In this document: piece by piece, positions 1-15,000 of the stretch
How the letters are laid out: each line of letters starts with the position of its first letter
Position numbering within the stretch: position 1 is the stretch's first letter
NCBI RefSeq assembly: GCF_018139145.2
Contig: NC_059486.1
Location: 1,674,001 to 1,738,000 of the forward strand
Direction: 5' to 3'
DNA from: Gymnogyps californianus
Taxonomy: Eukaryota; Chordata; Aves; Accipitriformes; Cathartidae
DNA length: 64,000 nt
Notes under the pieces: model-generated
Told to the model about the DNA's origin: nothing
What the model saw: only the letters and a program-made list of their open reading frames with translations
Database searches by the model: none
Translations under genes and position numbers: made by a program

Positions 1-3000
1 AAGAATAAGCCATTAAATTAGTTTTAAAGTCAGTACATGTAATATACCACCTGCCTCAGTGAGGCATCACTGCCACGCTTAAACTTCGTCTGCCATAGCT
101 TTAACTCTTGTTTATCTTATCAAAAGGATGTCAGAAGTCTTATGCAAGTTCACCTCTAACATACTTGTTATCCTCTTAGGAGCCAATGAATGAAATGTGA
201 GTTAATGAATAACACAGAGGAATTATTTCATTATCCCTGTGGTGAAAGAGAGCCATCTAATTCTTGGATATGATGTCAGACTTGAGAACCAGCCAGTGAT
301 ACTTACTCAGGCTTCCACTGCTCAATCAACTGCTACACCAGTGGTGTTCATAGTGAAAGGCCTGCAGACTGCACTGACAGCTCAAGCAAGACTGCCAGAG
401 CACAAAGCAAAGCTACCTGGACAGCAGCCTTAGGAAGAATTAAAGCAGCAAGAGTGAGGAACTGAAGCTTGTCATCTTGCTTCCACAGAAGGGAGGACAG
501 GAGGGGGAAGTTTTTAGCAGCACACATTTAATGTATAGGCCTTGCACATGTATGGAAATCAATGCAGTAATAGCACATCAGCTCTTCACATTTTCCTCTT
601 GCCTTACCTCCACTTTCACAGTCTCAACCCCACTCCAAGTTACCACCTGTCTCTGGTACTACCTAAGTCAACCTGTCAATTGAACTCCATCAGAAACCCA
701 AGACACTTTTCACAAGAAGTCTGAAGCGAGGTATAGATCCTTCATCAGTCATTGGCAATCCTGTCTTCTGGCATTCAAGGCTACCTCACTTCCACTTTTA
801 AACTAATGCTTTTCACTATAGAACCTGATGCCTTATGACTTCAAGCAGATGTTCACTCCTCTGAAAAACACACTCATCTCCTGCTAGTACGGGCAGGAAG
901 GAGGACAACTGCAAGACAGACTTCCTCAGCCTACCAAATTCCTCCTTCAGGTCATCAAGACATTTGCCTACAATAAAAAAAAAAACAGCTTTACATTGCC
1001 TGAAGAGTTTGTATGTTTAAAAGACTGTACAGTTCTGCCAAGGAGACGAGGCAGTTTAAGACCATGTTTAGAGAGATGATATTTTACCGATTTCATAACC
1101 ATGAAAGTCCATCCTCATTGATATCTGGACAGCTATGCCAGGCAGTGCCCTTCAGATAGTTTGACTCTTGGGATACACATTCCTTCCTGTCCAGAACATC
1201 CCCATACTTCCTTTAAATTATGCAGTCAGGAGCAAGCTCAGAGACAAGAAAGCAGCAGACATCTGAACAGTTCATACCAATCCATTACAGAAGCTTGCAA
1301 GTATTACTTACCAGGTATTCCCCTCTAACAACTTGACTGATGAGGAATAAACTAGTACACAAGCAAGCTAAAAACCTAAGAAAGAGGAAAAAACAGAAAG
1401 CCTGGGAGACCAAAGCTAGACGATGGACCTCTCATGCAGATGGAAAAACAGAACCGTCTTCCTGACATGTCATACCCAATGCAAGAGCCCAACGCAAGCT
1501 TTGCAAGCAGTTTTCTCTACATGGACTGCAGAAACTGAGATGCACTCTTTTGAAGGAGTCAGATTTTCCCATAACCTGCAGCTTGCAGTCACTTCTGAAG
1601 AGCCATGCATTACAGAGTGTGTAACACGTCAAAAGCAAAAAATAATTGTACCATATTCCAAATCATACTGAAAGAAACGCTATCCTCAAGCCTAGCATGT
1701 GCTGTTCTGTCATTCTCCCATGACTGTGCACATGTAAGATGTATTCATATTCACGTCCTGGCGTCACAATTACTCTGTCAAGAATGCAATGCTGAAGTAT
1801 ATTTAGAATGGTTCTGTTAATATGATAGCTAGCTTCCATAACACTGTTAAGGTATCCTAGACTCTAAACCCACGATTGTTCTATAAGCATTCATCTTAAA
1901 TTCTTCAATAGATGCTCACAATACCTGTATTTAAGATACAATACTAATCCCATGGCAGTATCTGTAAGATTGATAGAAAATTCAGTAAGATAAACTATCA
2001 AAAGTTGGCTTTGGGCCAAGTTTTATTACACTAGAAGCTTCTGAACAGGTATGGAACAGCATCAACACCCAGCTCTGCCAGTAAACAGCATTTCCCTGCA
2101 TGTGAAGAGCATCTGTGTGCAGGCGCTGCCTGAGCCTTTGAGTCATCATCTCCACACAGGCACTTACTGCCAAGCAGAAAGTCCTGAGGTGCTTACCCAG
2201 CAGTTAGTGCCCATTCAGCTATCAGCTGATCAGCAGAGCATACAGCTGTGCTTCAGCCTACAGAGCTGGAAATCAGTGCCTAAGAGTAAGCACAATAATA
2301 CAGAGCGAGGTAAGAAACAAGTTTGAGATGGTATGCAATTTAAGAGGGTAATGGGATAGAACTGATGCCCTCACTGGTGAGGCTGGAAGCCTTAACAATT
2401 CTGACTTGTACACTGACACTGCTTTAAGTTCAATCATGTGCTTACATTCCCCACTGAGTCAGAGATGTCCTTACACAAGACATCAAAGTTCTTCAGAGCT
2501 TTTCAGTGGGGTCTTAAGAGGCTGTATCTATACTATTTCTACAGCAGTGTTGGTTAACCAGGTTTTCAAGCCAAGAAAACTGCTAAAGCCATCTGCAGCC
2601 AAAAGAGATTAATTTTTACTGGAAGCATCCTTAGTACCATGTCCACACCAGCTGTAGATAAAAACTGCCCTATAGACCTTAAGTAAGATTCTTCTCACCT
2701 AAAGCCAGATTTTGTGTCTTTGTGTCTGACCTTGTCTTTTTAAAAAGGCCCACATTCTATCACTTAGCAAGCAGTTCTTACCTATTTTGGATACCCACTT
2801 CCGGAGAGAGGCACATGCTTGATTAACTGTGCGGTTTGATGGGAGGACAGGACAGCAATATCAAAGTATCCTTAACTCTTTCCAGCTTAAATACATCCAG
2901 ACAGAATCACTAGAAGGAAGCAATGTCATCCAGACTGTGGAAGCATCAGTAATTAAAAAAACATAACACTTTCTTTGGTGTTCAAATGCAAAGAACAAGC

Positions 3001-6000
3001 AGCTTACCAGCCATCCCCTATATTAACATAACAGCCAGCTGTTATCCTCAACAGCTGTAAAGCCACAACAATTCTTCCTACACACCCCAAGCTTTCTGCT
3101 AGCATTAAGTAGCTGCCTAAGTGAGAGTCAGTTATAAAGTCGTTCTGTCACCACCACTATTTTCTCAAAGCTTAAAAATTAAATCAAGTATTCCACTACT
3201 GGAATTTTCATTACCAGGAAGTCACAATAATGCTTATTGCATTATGGTTATCAGTTTGTTCTCCCAATATGATAATACAATCAGTTCAATGCTTTGAGTT
3301 AATTATTATTGCTTAACTAAGGTAAATGCAAACAGAAATCTGAAAGCATGAAACAAACAGTAGGAAACCAAGCTCAACTACTTAAAGATAAACTGAATAC
3401 TTCATGATCACCCGCAAGTGTCAGGGAAATTCTCACACAGCTCTAATATGCATGAGAAATTTAAAGCCCTGATGATTAGAGCTTCAGAAAATGGCCACAT
3501 GAAAATTATACAAAGTATAATTATATAGCAAAGTAAAGACTCAGACTTTTTACTGTATCTACACACATAGGATTAGCAATGAAGAAAGGTTTATCATAAT
3601 ATATAAAAAAAGAACTAGAACCTGGATGCAATATTTCCAGGATATTCTGTCAGACTTCAATTCTCTCAGCAATAAAGCATAAATAAGCATGAACGATTCT
3701 CTGGAGAGGCCACCAAAACCCCAGAGATACTGTTCTCTAGAGCTGCTCCTGCACCGATCAAAAAGTACCTTCAGTCATACTCTTCTCTCATTTAGTTGAG
3801 GGAAAGGAGATACAGCATCAAGGATTTGATGGAAGGCAGCAGTAAGATTCAGCCCTGGCACAGCCTTATTTTATAGAAGGGCTACCAGTTGCCAGAGAAG
3901 TTTCACTGACTTATGCTGACAAGGTTGAACCTGGAACTGTTCAAACAAGTACCTCATTTGAAATTGCCAGTATGACATGTTCAACCTATAGATGAAAGCC
4001 TTTGAACTTACACAGTGGAAGTGACTTCTACAAAACAATGCACTTCACTCAGCAAGAGCAGCACGCTGAGAAAGTACGTCAACAGACAACTAGAAAGAGT
4101 GATTCAAGTGTCAGTCTTCCTGAGAGCAGGCAGGACAAAGTGCTTTTTGTTTCTACCTTTGAGTTCTTGACAAGTCAAAAATACATTAAATATGCTAGCA
4201 GACTAGCTTCTACCTCACAGACTGATACATGATCTCATGGAAGAGATCTGCCAGTACTCTGAAGTAATTTACACCAGAGCAAACAGAGCAATGCATATGT
4301 TCTATTTTCCTTGTACGAAGTTTGGAGCAAATTATGTCTTTTCAGCATTACAGTAAGCTGACAGGTAATCATTTTGCCTACAGTCAAGATAAAATAAAAC
4401 CTCAGAAATAAGAGTAGAGGTCCCAACTGTATAGGTATTAAACAACATGAATAACAAAATTTTTAGTCTTGCTAGAGCCAGGAGGAATATCTGCTTGAGT
4501 ACAGTTACCAATGAAGGCTTTATTACCTCTAGGAACAGGCTCTGAAATACATACATTTGCATTTTGTACATTTTTCATTTAACCTTGCTAAGTTCACCAG
4601 CATTATTTTTTGCAGCTCAGTGACGAAAACAGAGTTACTGAATAACTTCCCAGTATGAAGTTTCAGTGCATTAGTTCTCACTACTGAATTAAATATATAG
4701 CCACCTTAATATCCACAAATCCAATAACCCACTACTCCATAACCCACAAGGACTAAGCACATTTTATCTGTGGAAAACACATGAGCATTTATCAAATAAC
4801 ATATCAAATCTTACCACAAACACTAAACAAAAACCAGCAATTCAACTGTTTCAGTTAACAATTAATAAAATAGTTCTGAGAAAAAGGAATGCATCTGCTT
4901 CCACTTCCTACATAAATCTCGAGTACAACTCAAGTAGCACCACAGGTAAACAACCCAGTGCCAGACGGCAGTAGAGGCAAACCCTAGGGGAGCTGCATGT
5001 TCTGCAGGTGACATGTTCAAACTCAGTTTGACTGAGATACAGAACAGTTTCAGGAGTTGCATTTTTGAGGGATAATTTGAAATCAACAGTAATGGCTACC
5101 CTTTCAGCATTTAGGCCTTCCTGTACCAGAAGTTCAGCCCAACACCCCAGTGCCATAAGGCAGACAGTATCCTTAGCTCCAGAGTCGCATGATCCACAAA
5201 GCAGCCCTATTACTCTGTATCCCAGACTACAGCACACTAGCAGCACTCTACCTAGTGAAGGCTATGGTAAGCCAGCAACTTTAGGATACGGACCGTTTTA
5301 CCTACAGAAGCAAAATAAAGCACTGCAGAAGCACTTGTTAAATGCTTCACTTGCAGCAACCCTGGTCTAGAAGCACTGTATTAAAAATCCCCCTTCAGAG
5401 TATATCAGTCTAGGCATGCTGAATATGGCACTAAGACTGCAAGTTAAACTCAGAAGATGCAATGGGCTGACAACACTGAAACAAAGGTTAAGTTGCAGAT
5501 TTCTACCTCAAATCTGTCTGCAAGGAACACTGTGTCACTTGTGACAAGGAGCTAAAATACTGGAAGGAAGAGAAAGAACCACATTTGAGTTGTGATGAAC
5601 TCCTTAACTCCCATTCCACCAGCTCAGTATGAGCAACATTTCTGTGAAAGCTTTACACCAAGCTACCTCAAAATACAAAGAAAGGATATAATTCAAGCCT
5701 ACTGTTTTACACAAAAAATCTGCTACCTCTCCATTTGAAAATTCAGTGAGGCTTGAAAGTAGGGCAAACCTAGACAAATTAGATGACTTATTCCTTACTT
5801 TGGAATTGAAGCCTTGGGACCCTTCCATTCAACTTGCTTCATCATCAAGCACTTCATTTTTAAGATATTCCATATCCCCAGTATATGTTACAGCATTCAC
5901 CCAGCCTATTCTGTTTAGATGAGACATTATGAGACTTTTCCCCACCCCTTCCCAAAAAGAAAGCCTGTAAAATTGACATCAGATACAATGTAAAACACAT

Positions 6001-9000
6001 CACTTCCAAGATAAAGCTGAAGTTAGGCACTCTTCATCTCAGAAGTATTTGGACAAATCTCCAGGATTTCACAGGCAAAAACTCACCGGCAGACCAGCTC
6101 CTAAATCCTAATTTAGAAGTTCAACACTGTACGTAAACAAAGCTGAAGAATGAAAGAGGCGTAACAAGATAGGCACAGCTGTTTGTTTGCTACAGGTCAC
6201 ATTTACTTCTTTCTGTTAAAGGAAAAACTTACCTACCCAGTAAGTTTAGAATGACACACACCTTGGTATTTAAATAGCTGAGATCTAGAGATGTAGGACA
6301 TAGGTAAGTAGGAGCTAAATCTTTACACAAATAAAGGTTTTAACAGGATGGATTCCTATTTTATACTTGAGAGTTTAAAGGTTACAAAAAATCTCTACGT
6401 TGGAGGAACAGATCAGCACCAGGCAACAAGCTTTTTATAACATGGCAAAGATGCTCTGAATTCCATGTAGAGGCTGAGCTGTCACTCACACAGCACCATC
6501 TATGGATTCCCAGCTTCACAGAAAGATTCACAACTTTCTCTTCCACATTCTTATATGCAATAAACTATCAGTATGTTGTTTAAGCTCTTTCTAGTTAAAG
6601 TATTATTAAAAAAAAAGAAAGTAACCAAGTCATCGGCATGATTTTTGAGGGGTTACAGGTAAAGTGGCTCTTCAGAAGTCAGCTAACAAGCAGCAGATTC
6701 TTCAGACAAGTTTCAAGCCATCATATTTGTTTCAACATGTACAAACTCTGCCAGGTCAAGTGTTTCAACAATACTTAGCGTAAAGTCACCTAGGGGAGAA
6801 TACAATGGCAAAACCTGACTAATTGCTATTGAAATATGGTGATGATTGTGTTTTCTTTTGCAAACATGATGGCTGCACTGAGTTGTTTTACCACAACTGA
6901 TCTTCATTCAGCTGAACAAGTCTGCTCCAAATTGGCCCTAGGGTATTCCTTCTCCTTTTGCATTTTAGTTAGCTACAAATAGTTAAGCAGATCTTAAGAA
7001 CACCAACCCCACACAGGGACCCTATTCTTCCTCTGAAGTTCTCCAGAGTCAAACAGGAGGCTTGAAGTTCTAGAAAATAGGTGCTACAACACCAGTTTAA
7101 AGTTTACCGTTCATCAATTCATGAAAGTTCAAAAGCTGACCTTTTACAAGCAGTAAAACACCCCAGCTGGCTACATCTGCAACCGCACCACAAGTGTGCT
7201 TCACAGCAACATCTTCAGACTCCTAAAAATCTTCCGAGCAATAAAACCACTGAGACTCATCACCAACCTACCTGAACAGACCTGAGTGTTCTCTGCACCT
7301 GCAGAAGCAGCTATCGCGCTCCAAACCCAGCCTGGAAATTCAAACTAGCTCTAGGAATTCTTTGTCTTGGCGAGAGTCAGTATAAAAACTGTGGAGTTTA
7401 AGCACATAAATTAGTTTTTAGAAGGTTTTTTGGCATTAGGCCTTTCTTTAAACTGTTAGCTTAACTAGATTCTCCCCAGGCCACCTGCTTACTTCTAATA
7501 TGGTAACTCTTGCACAAAAAACTTAAGTCCCTTCTTGCCCTTTTCATGATACAATTCACTTAAGACTGACCTCTTTTGACAAGGCATGTTTTAACTTATC
7601 ACTCCTTGCCTCTGGCAAATGAAGTCAGTTTAGCTCAGTAACAAACGTTACTGGATCTGCAGCGTATTTTTAGAAAAATTATTTCTTAACCAGTACACTA
7701 CTTGGTCTGCTGGGATTGACACATGGTAGCAAGTGTTTATGATGAGACTAAAAACTGAATTTTGTTGGAATAACCAGAAAAAAAAACAATAGGAGTTGTT
7801 ATAAATACTTTGAAATTGAAAGGAGACGATGTAGATTAAGCCATATTGCAATTTTGGGGCTCTTGAAATATGTTCAAGTACATGAGGCTTAGCCCTCCTA
7901 GGTCTCTAATTTGAATGCCAAACAATTTGGGTCTAGGAGCAAGAAGTATGTTAGAAGCAGTAAAGGAACTGCACTCAGCAAGGGCTGGCCAGATAACCAC
8001 TGCCTGTGTGAGTAGTGGTCCACTCTCAGGCAGTTCTACACACTGCTAAGACAGTTTAGAAAGCTAGACAATAACTTGAAACAGTAATGTTTAGAAAAAT
8101 AAGCTACAGGGCACAGCAGCAGGTAACTTACTCTTTACTGAGTTGCCGAACTGTTTCCTCCCCAACCAGAACAAATCAAGTTGTCTTATGCAAAAGTCTT
8201 CATACCTTAGTGCTGAATGAGAACATGGCGGTCTAAGGAATGATGCAATAGCACTATTAATTTTAATAGGACTGCTCTCTGGGTGTGACCCTCAGAAAGC
8301 ATGGGAGCACCTAAACTTGTACTTTATACAAACAGCTTATTAAAAAGCTAGTTTTAAAAAAAATGAAAGAAATAGCTCCTATTGTCCTTGTTATACCAAT
8401 CTTACACTTGTCAAATCAAGCAAAAATCCTTTCATCCTTTCTTCACAACTCCCCAGGCTGAGTCCTCACAAGAACACCACACCCACTCAGTTCAGGCATC
8501 AGCCAGCGCAGTGACAGTAATGAACCTAACCACCCTCTGCAGGTGAGCATCATATCAAGCAGGTTTCAAGATTGCTTCCTACTCCAAGCTGATTCCAACA
8601 GCAGGTTTGGCATTGCTTTTTTCTCAGTGAACTACTCAAGAATTCCCATCCTTAGACTCTTCCACTGTTAGGTTATCACCAGCCTTTCAAGAGTTCATAG
8701 GAAGAAGTGCCTATGGAATCAAAATATTGCAGAGGAGTCAGAATGACCTAGCAATTGAAAGCTAGACAGCTCTTAAACCAGCCTACCAGTCAACACTTGA
8801 GAAGCAAAAGATAATTTGCATGGAGAAATGAGCTACGTATAGAGCCACCATGACTAGAGCGCCCCAATTATTTTTGCGTTTCTTTTGATGCAAGTGAAAC
8901 AGCTTGGGAAGAAGCAGGCTTCAAGCTGCTTCTCCAAGCAAAGCAACAGTGATCTTGTGCTTAACGTACCAAATTCTGCCCAAGGAGCACCAAGAGTCAA

Positions 9001-12000
9001 GATGGGCATCTTCTAAACCACGGGAGGTTTTTTACAGTCCTCAGTTCATTACCATATTTAAGCATTTTAGGGAATCCTATTCTATTTTAGAAAACCCCAA
9101 CAACATACTCCTCTTGTCTAGTCCTCTCACCAGATCAGTGTTAGCAGTTACCCTCATCAAGTATCAGCATTCATCCTGTCATTTAAAAGCTAAAATTCCA
9201 GTTTGACATGTGGAAGACGTTTTGGTTCCAGCTACTAAAGCCTGCAGAACTGAAGGGGGGAAAAGCAACATGACAGTCACCAGGCATGTTGGTACCATTA
9301 TGCAGCTATACAAGAAGCTACTATTTTCTGAAGTTACCTGTTAATGAATATTTATTATTCTTTTACTTTAACAAAGGTTTATGAGTATTACTTATACAGC
9401 TATATATCCACTGATGTCCCATATGGTCACAGATTCTGAACACAGTTTTCCTGCAAGGAAGTTTCCATACAAATACCCTAATACATGGTTTGAGCATTTG
9501 TAGGTATATGACCATATCAGTATACTATCAGTATATTGAAGTTGTAGTCCTTTTTATCATGAACTAGGCGTTTTAGAGCAGAAATCTGATCTCCTTACTC
9601 AGAAGTCTAACTGACCAAATGCTTCCCCTTGGTTTTGCCAGAACACGACCCAGCAACAAAATATCAAACACTTAGACATGGATCTCCAAAACTGAAAATT
9701 TCCATGTGGCTTCTCTCTGCAGTCCCAATTTACTCATCTGTTATGTACAGGGATGCTCTGCAGCAGTGAAGTACACTAACCAAACACCTCCAAATCATGT
9801 GATACTCATGCTTGAGTCTGAAGGGATTAAGAGATTCCAGTCCAGAGTAAAAGAAAACAAGCAAGCTATTGTATTCTGCATTAGAAAACAGCTATGCCTT
9901 GACCATAAACCCATTAGCCAAACCTACAAGGAAAGCCTAGCAGACCTCAAAATATTTACCTTGTTCCACCTTCCTCCTTTTTCCTCAGAGAGTTCAGATT
10001 TTCCCAAAGTGCAAAAAGGTGCATTCTTTTGGAAGTTACTCAAAGAAAGGTTCACTGAACATAGACAAAGATAATTTAATTATAATGGGTATCCAACCAG
10101 AATATAATGCCCTGTTCACAGCAAATTCCTGCTACCAGCAGTGAGAGAAAATTAAGAATCTGAATTCTCAAATGTGCTCATGATTAGTATGGTGATTGGT
10201 GGACATAAAATTAAAGAACAGGAACGCTTAATTGTAAAGATGAACACTTGTTTGATAAGGATTAGTCATTAATTTGACAAAAAGCTTATCCACTCTTAAA
10301 AAACATGCACAGTGCCTAGATGGAAAGAAGTAAAAGGTCTGCAGGCAGAGGCAATAAACTTGCAAGTTTACATTAAGTACACTTCACCTGCTTTCAGCTT
10401 CCATTTATTAAAGGAAAATAATCAAAATAACCTAGAAATGCAATCTGCTTAGACATTTAGTCAGGTTTCCTGGATCAAAAGTTCAACAATGCCTACATTA
10501 CACACCATATTTGTTCTCAGAAGTGAAAAAAGGAAATAAGAAAAACTCAAACAGAACAATAAAATCAAAGCTATCACCTTTGACACTTAGAAACACTTAG
10601 AAAAGGTGCTTCTACTCCAGTCAGACCATAGCAAACTGACTGCAGAATGGATAGAGCAATGTCCTCACATTAATTTTCAAGCAAAGCTGCTCTGCAATAC
10701 AGCAGGTGAGTTTTCTTCTCATAGCCTCTCATTTTGGCTCATCTGTTCTTTGTCAGCAGACAGACAAGTATTTTAAAAGCTTGAACTTACAGAGAACCCA
10801 CAGAACAGTGAAAGTCAGCTTTGATAACAGTAGTTTTGAAAGTTAGGTAAGACACTGAAGACTAGAAGCAAGTAAAACTGAGGACAGTTTTCAGCTGCAA
10901 CAAATCCAGAACTAGGTCTGAAAAGATCTCAAAGTAAACACCCTATCAAGGATGCAACAAACAGTATAATTACAAACAGCAGAACTTCACAGCATCTCAT
11001 TTTATCTCTGGTTTAAATTTCAATGATAGCAATTACAAGCTTACAGATAGCAATGCAATAAGTAAAGCTTTCACAGGTACACATTTAGGTCAATTACAGC
11101 TACAAGAGATGAAATCAGACAGCCACAGCAACCAGCTTACTCCCTTTCCTGATCTACTTGCAGAGAAAACAAGGAGAGTCAGGCTGCTGGTCCCCTTCTA
11201 CCTACCAGATAGGAAACTCCAGGGAAACGCTTTCCACCAATTCCAAACCTAGCTGCAACCACTTCCATGAGCAGCTTAGGACTTAAACTCATTTTGAAAG
11301 CACATAGTGGTAGCTTAAGAGTGGTAGGACAGAGCTTAATACTAGTAGACCAGATCATTCTAACATCTTCTGCACAACAAAATTGAGGCTTCACTTCAAA
11401 AGTACTGAAAGTTATCTTACCCATGTAACATCTACTGTAAGATGTTGAAGATATTAAGACCCCACAGTCATAAGCAGTTCCAGCGTTACAGTAGCTGCAA
11501 ATAAATTGTTCCTAATCTCTCTGGGTGCTCAGTCTTTGTTACCATTTCTTTAATTCAGCCTTCAGGTTCACTCAACGCTTCAATACTTTCAACTACAATT
11601 TCTAGCAACTAAATAACTGAAATAAAATTCTAGTAGTCTACCCTTGACCTATGAGGTGCTAAACTCTACATGACAAAGACTCAAGGCAAGATCTGATTTT
11701 TCCATCTATTTTCTGAAGTCCTGCCACCAGCTGTGCAGAAACACCCAAAAAATAAGAATCCTACTTGCGCAGAACAGTCAAACCCCAGAGAAACTGAGGA
11801 ATCATACTCACAGGACTTGGAAGGCTTATGATCCGCATCACCCCTACATAAAAGGCTGCTCACAGGGGTGAGCTGGGAAGGCAGCAAACGCAACATGCCC
11901 TGCAGGCAAGTCCTGCCTTTGCTCTACTCTCCCAGGGTAATCAGAAAGCCAACCAAGTGCATCTTGTCTTCACAGACTCGATTCCAACCTACGCCTTTCA

Positions 12001-15000
12001 GCATGCAGACAGGCACTTCTGTCCTCTCCTCACACAGGTGGCTGGGAACAGCTTCCCCCAGGCACTTCCACAAGTGGAGAAAGCAGCACTAGAGAAAACA
12101 GTCTCATCCTGTCAAAAGCCTGCCCCTTCCCAGTTGATACGCGAGTCAAAACCTTCTTTTAAAGGCATAGGGAAAGAGAAACTATTTTTACTTCTTCCTG
12201 AAGCTCTGTCCTTTCAGGTAACACCACAGAATTAATGCTTCGATTATAGCCCTAGTTTCCAGTCCCAAAGTTGGAGGAGCAAATGAGGCCCACAAAAGGG
12301 CAACAGAAAACTGTTCTAACAGTGTTTCTATAAATAATGTCTATACCAGTGCATAAATCTCTGTATTAGAGAGAAAAACTACAAAGACTTAATTATGGCA
12401 ATGCAGCAGTCTTCCTCCACAAATTCAACTTGAAGTGCATTACTTCCCCCCATACTGACTATATATTCTAGGAACTAAACCTTGTAGAGTACCAGAACAA
12501 TAAAAAATACTTAAAGACTATTCAACTTGTATACACAAGAGACCTCATCATACAGACAGGCACCCTAGAGATCTCCATTTCAGGCTATTTCGTTTTCAGA
12601 AATCTCAGTTAAAGCATGATGTATAGCTTTCCACCAGTTTTCCCTGATGAAAATCTTTCCACTCTTAAAATAGGGTAGGAAAGACCACAAACAAGAGAGC
12701 CTTTGGTAGAAGTCTTATCCATGGGGATAGTGTATTCACAGCATGGGAGAAGCACATACAGGTAGTAAGTTACTTTGACAATGTCGTTTCCTTGAAAAGT
12801 AGGAAGCTGAGATTATAGTGAAAAAAGGCTTTTCCAATTTTTTTCCCAGTAAGGGCTAAACAAAGTAGGACCTGAGAGGGTAGATCCTACACATCTGCTA
12901 GAGATAGTCCCAGTAAAGAATAACTTTAGTTCTGAAATTAAACCAAGACAAAAAAAAGCTCAAGATACTCAACACTCCCCAAGTATGTTCAGCCTTGAAT
13001 TTACTGGGTGCCTGCAGCTGTAGATCCATGCACCTGCAGAACTGCCCAAGTACCTAAATCCTGCTTCTGCCTCACAGGACCTAATAGGTATGCTGATCAG
13101 CCCGAGCCTTCTCAGGGACCTAATCCAGCAGGCAGAAAAGCATGTTTAAACTGATTCTTCCTGTAACCAAGTTAAAATGCAATCACAGCTTCTTATTTTA
13201 AAGCTCTGCCAAAAGATAAAAAAAGACAGTACTACAAAAGCGTTGACATTCATGTGGTTGCCCATGAAGCAGAAGAGCTTTCTAGCTCTCCTCACACTGG
13301 AGGCTTCCACTTATTCTCCCCAGAAGTACGCACCAGCCACCACACTAGAGAAGATTCTGTAGAGAAGCCCTATCCAACCCTGTGGAAACTGTCACTCTGC
13401 AGAAAATGCAGGAGTGATTGGACTAAAATCAAACGGAGGGGAGCACAGAACATACAGCCTGAGATCAACATACACAACAGGAAGGAAGACGACAGTTAAA
13501 TATTGAAGTTCAAGCATCAGAACATAATCTTTCCTACATGGATATTCACTGTCTTCTAGGCCATGTTCTGGAAGTTCGGAGGCCTGGGACAGCCTGCCTT
13601 GCTGTTCAGCCTCAGAAGTTCAACATTTGAACATTCCCTGTTACAGCTCTCACTATAAAGAACATGCCCCAGTCAGGGTAGTGGTCTGTTCTGACTGCCC
13701 TCCCAAAAGCCCGGCAATTCCTAAGTAGCCAGGGACTAACACCAAGTTTCTGATTTCATTCTAGCTTCAAGCTAATTCCACAGGTGACAGGGTAATTTTC
13801 CAAGCTAAGCTCAGGCTTCACAGCTAGCACTAGTTCTAATGCTTCACAAGATATATAATAGCTAAAACCCCTGAAGTTGACCACTACCATGCTATTTGGA
13901 CACTGGAGAATAATTTGATAAAGAACTGATGTCACAAAAGTCAGTAAAAGCATCAGCTAGATCAGCATCTCAGATGAACATCATCAACAGCATACCCAAC
14001 TTCACTTTCATCGTGGCTACTCAGTCCATCACAATGAACACTGAAAACGACTGTGAGATGCTGAGCAAGGCAAAAGACAACTTGTTTTGCTTTTCACCTA
14101 CTGGTACTTCCCTAAGGCTCGGTTTCTTTGATGTTCTGTCCTCTTTCAACTAACACTCAACTGCAAAGTTATATTTTAAAATATTTGCAATTCAATATTT
14201 CTGGTTTAATTTTTCTAAAAAAGGGTTTTAATACTACTTAAGATCTATCAGCATGTGTTACTGAGGACACATTTCATTACTGGCATGACCAGTAGCTTGC
14301 ACAAGAGCCTGCCCCCAAGCCATCCTATCAATGCTGCTTTACAGCTTTTCACTTCATTCCTAGTCAAGAGGAAAAATAACAGACTAATGTCTCTGAAATT
14401 AAGTTCCACTAGAATCTCGTTCAAAGTATTAACTTTTTGAGAAGTGGTAATACTTCAAAACAGCAGCTTGTTCAAGTTTAGTTGCTATATCACTTAACAA
14501 AGGTCATCCAGCTTCAAGTCTTCTGAAATCCCAACTCGCCCAAGGAATGGCAAGAACCACCTATTTAGGCAGTCTTTTTCAGAGTTTGGGGGGGGCGGGG
14601 GGGTGTCCCTCATCAGAGTTTGAAAAGGTTCCACCACCTACATGATAGCTATTACAATGTCATGAGTTGCCTCATGCATATACACACACAAATTTCAGAA
14701 AAACTTCAAACTGGATCATACCAAGCTTACTTTGTTGCAACTATTTTCAGCATTAACACCCATAAGGAGGAACAATGGCTCTGAAGTATTCAGTTGCCTC
14801 CCAGTAAGACCTACAGACCATACTTCCAGTTAGCAGCTTAACTTGCAGTCACATTCATATGTCAAACCAACTGCTGCTTTCTAAACTTTAGATTAAGATT
14901 CTAAGCCAGAGAACCAAAGATTCTAAGAAGATGAACCAAAGCTAGGAATTAGCAATTGTATTTTAAGTTAAGCCTTTAAAAACAGTGCTTTTTGATGGAC

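Noticed and set aside
4908..5246. 112-codon minus-strand open frame considered as an MTMR3 exon
   Set aside because: It does not resemble myotubularin sequence and lacks matching splice sites around a conserved block.
9706..10074. 122-codon open frame in the probable MTMR3 intron
   Set aside because: No recognised similarity; it is on the strand opposite the host gene and close to the length expected by chance among many frames.
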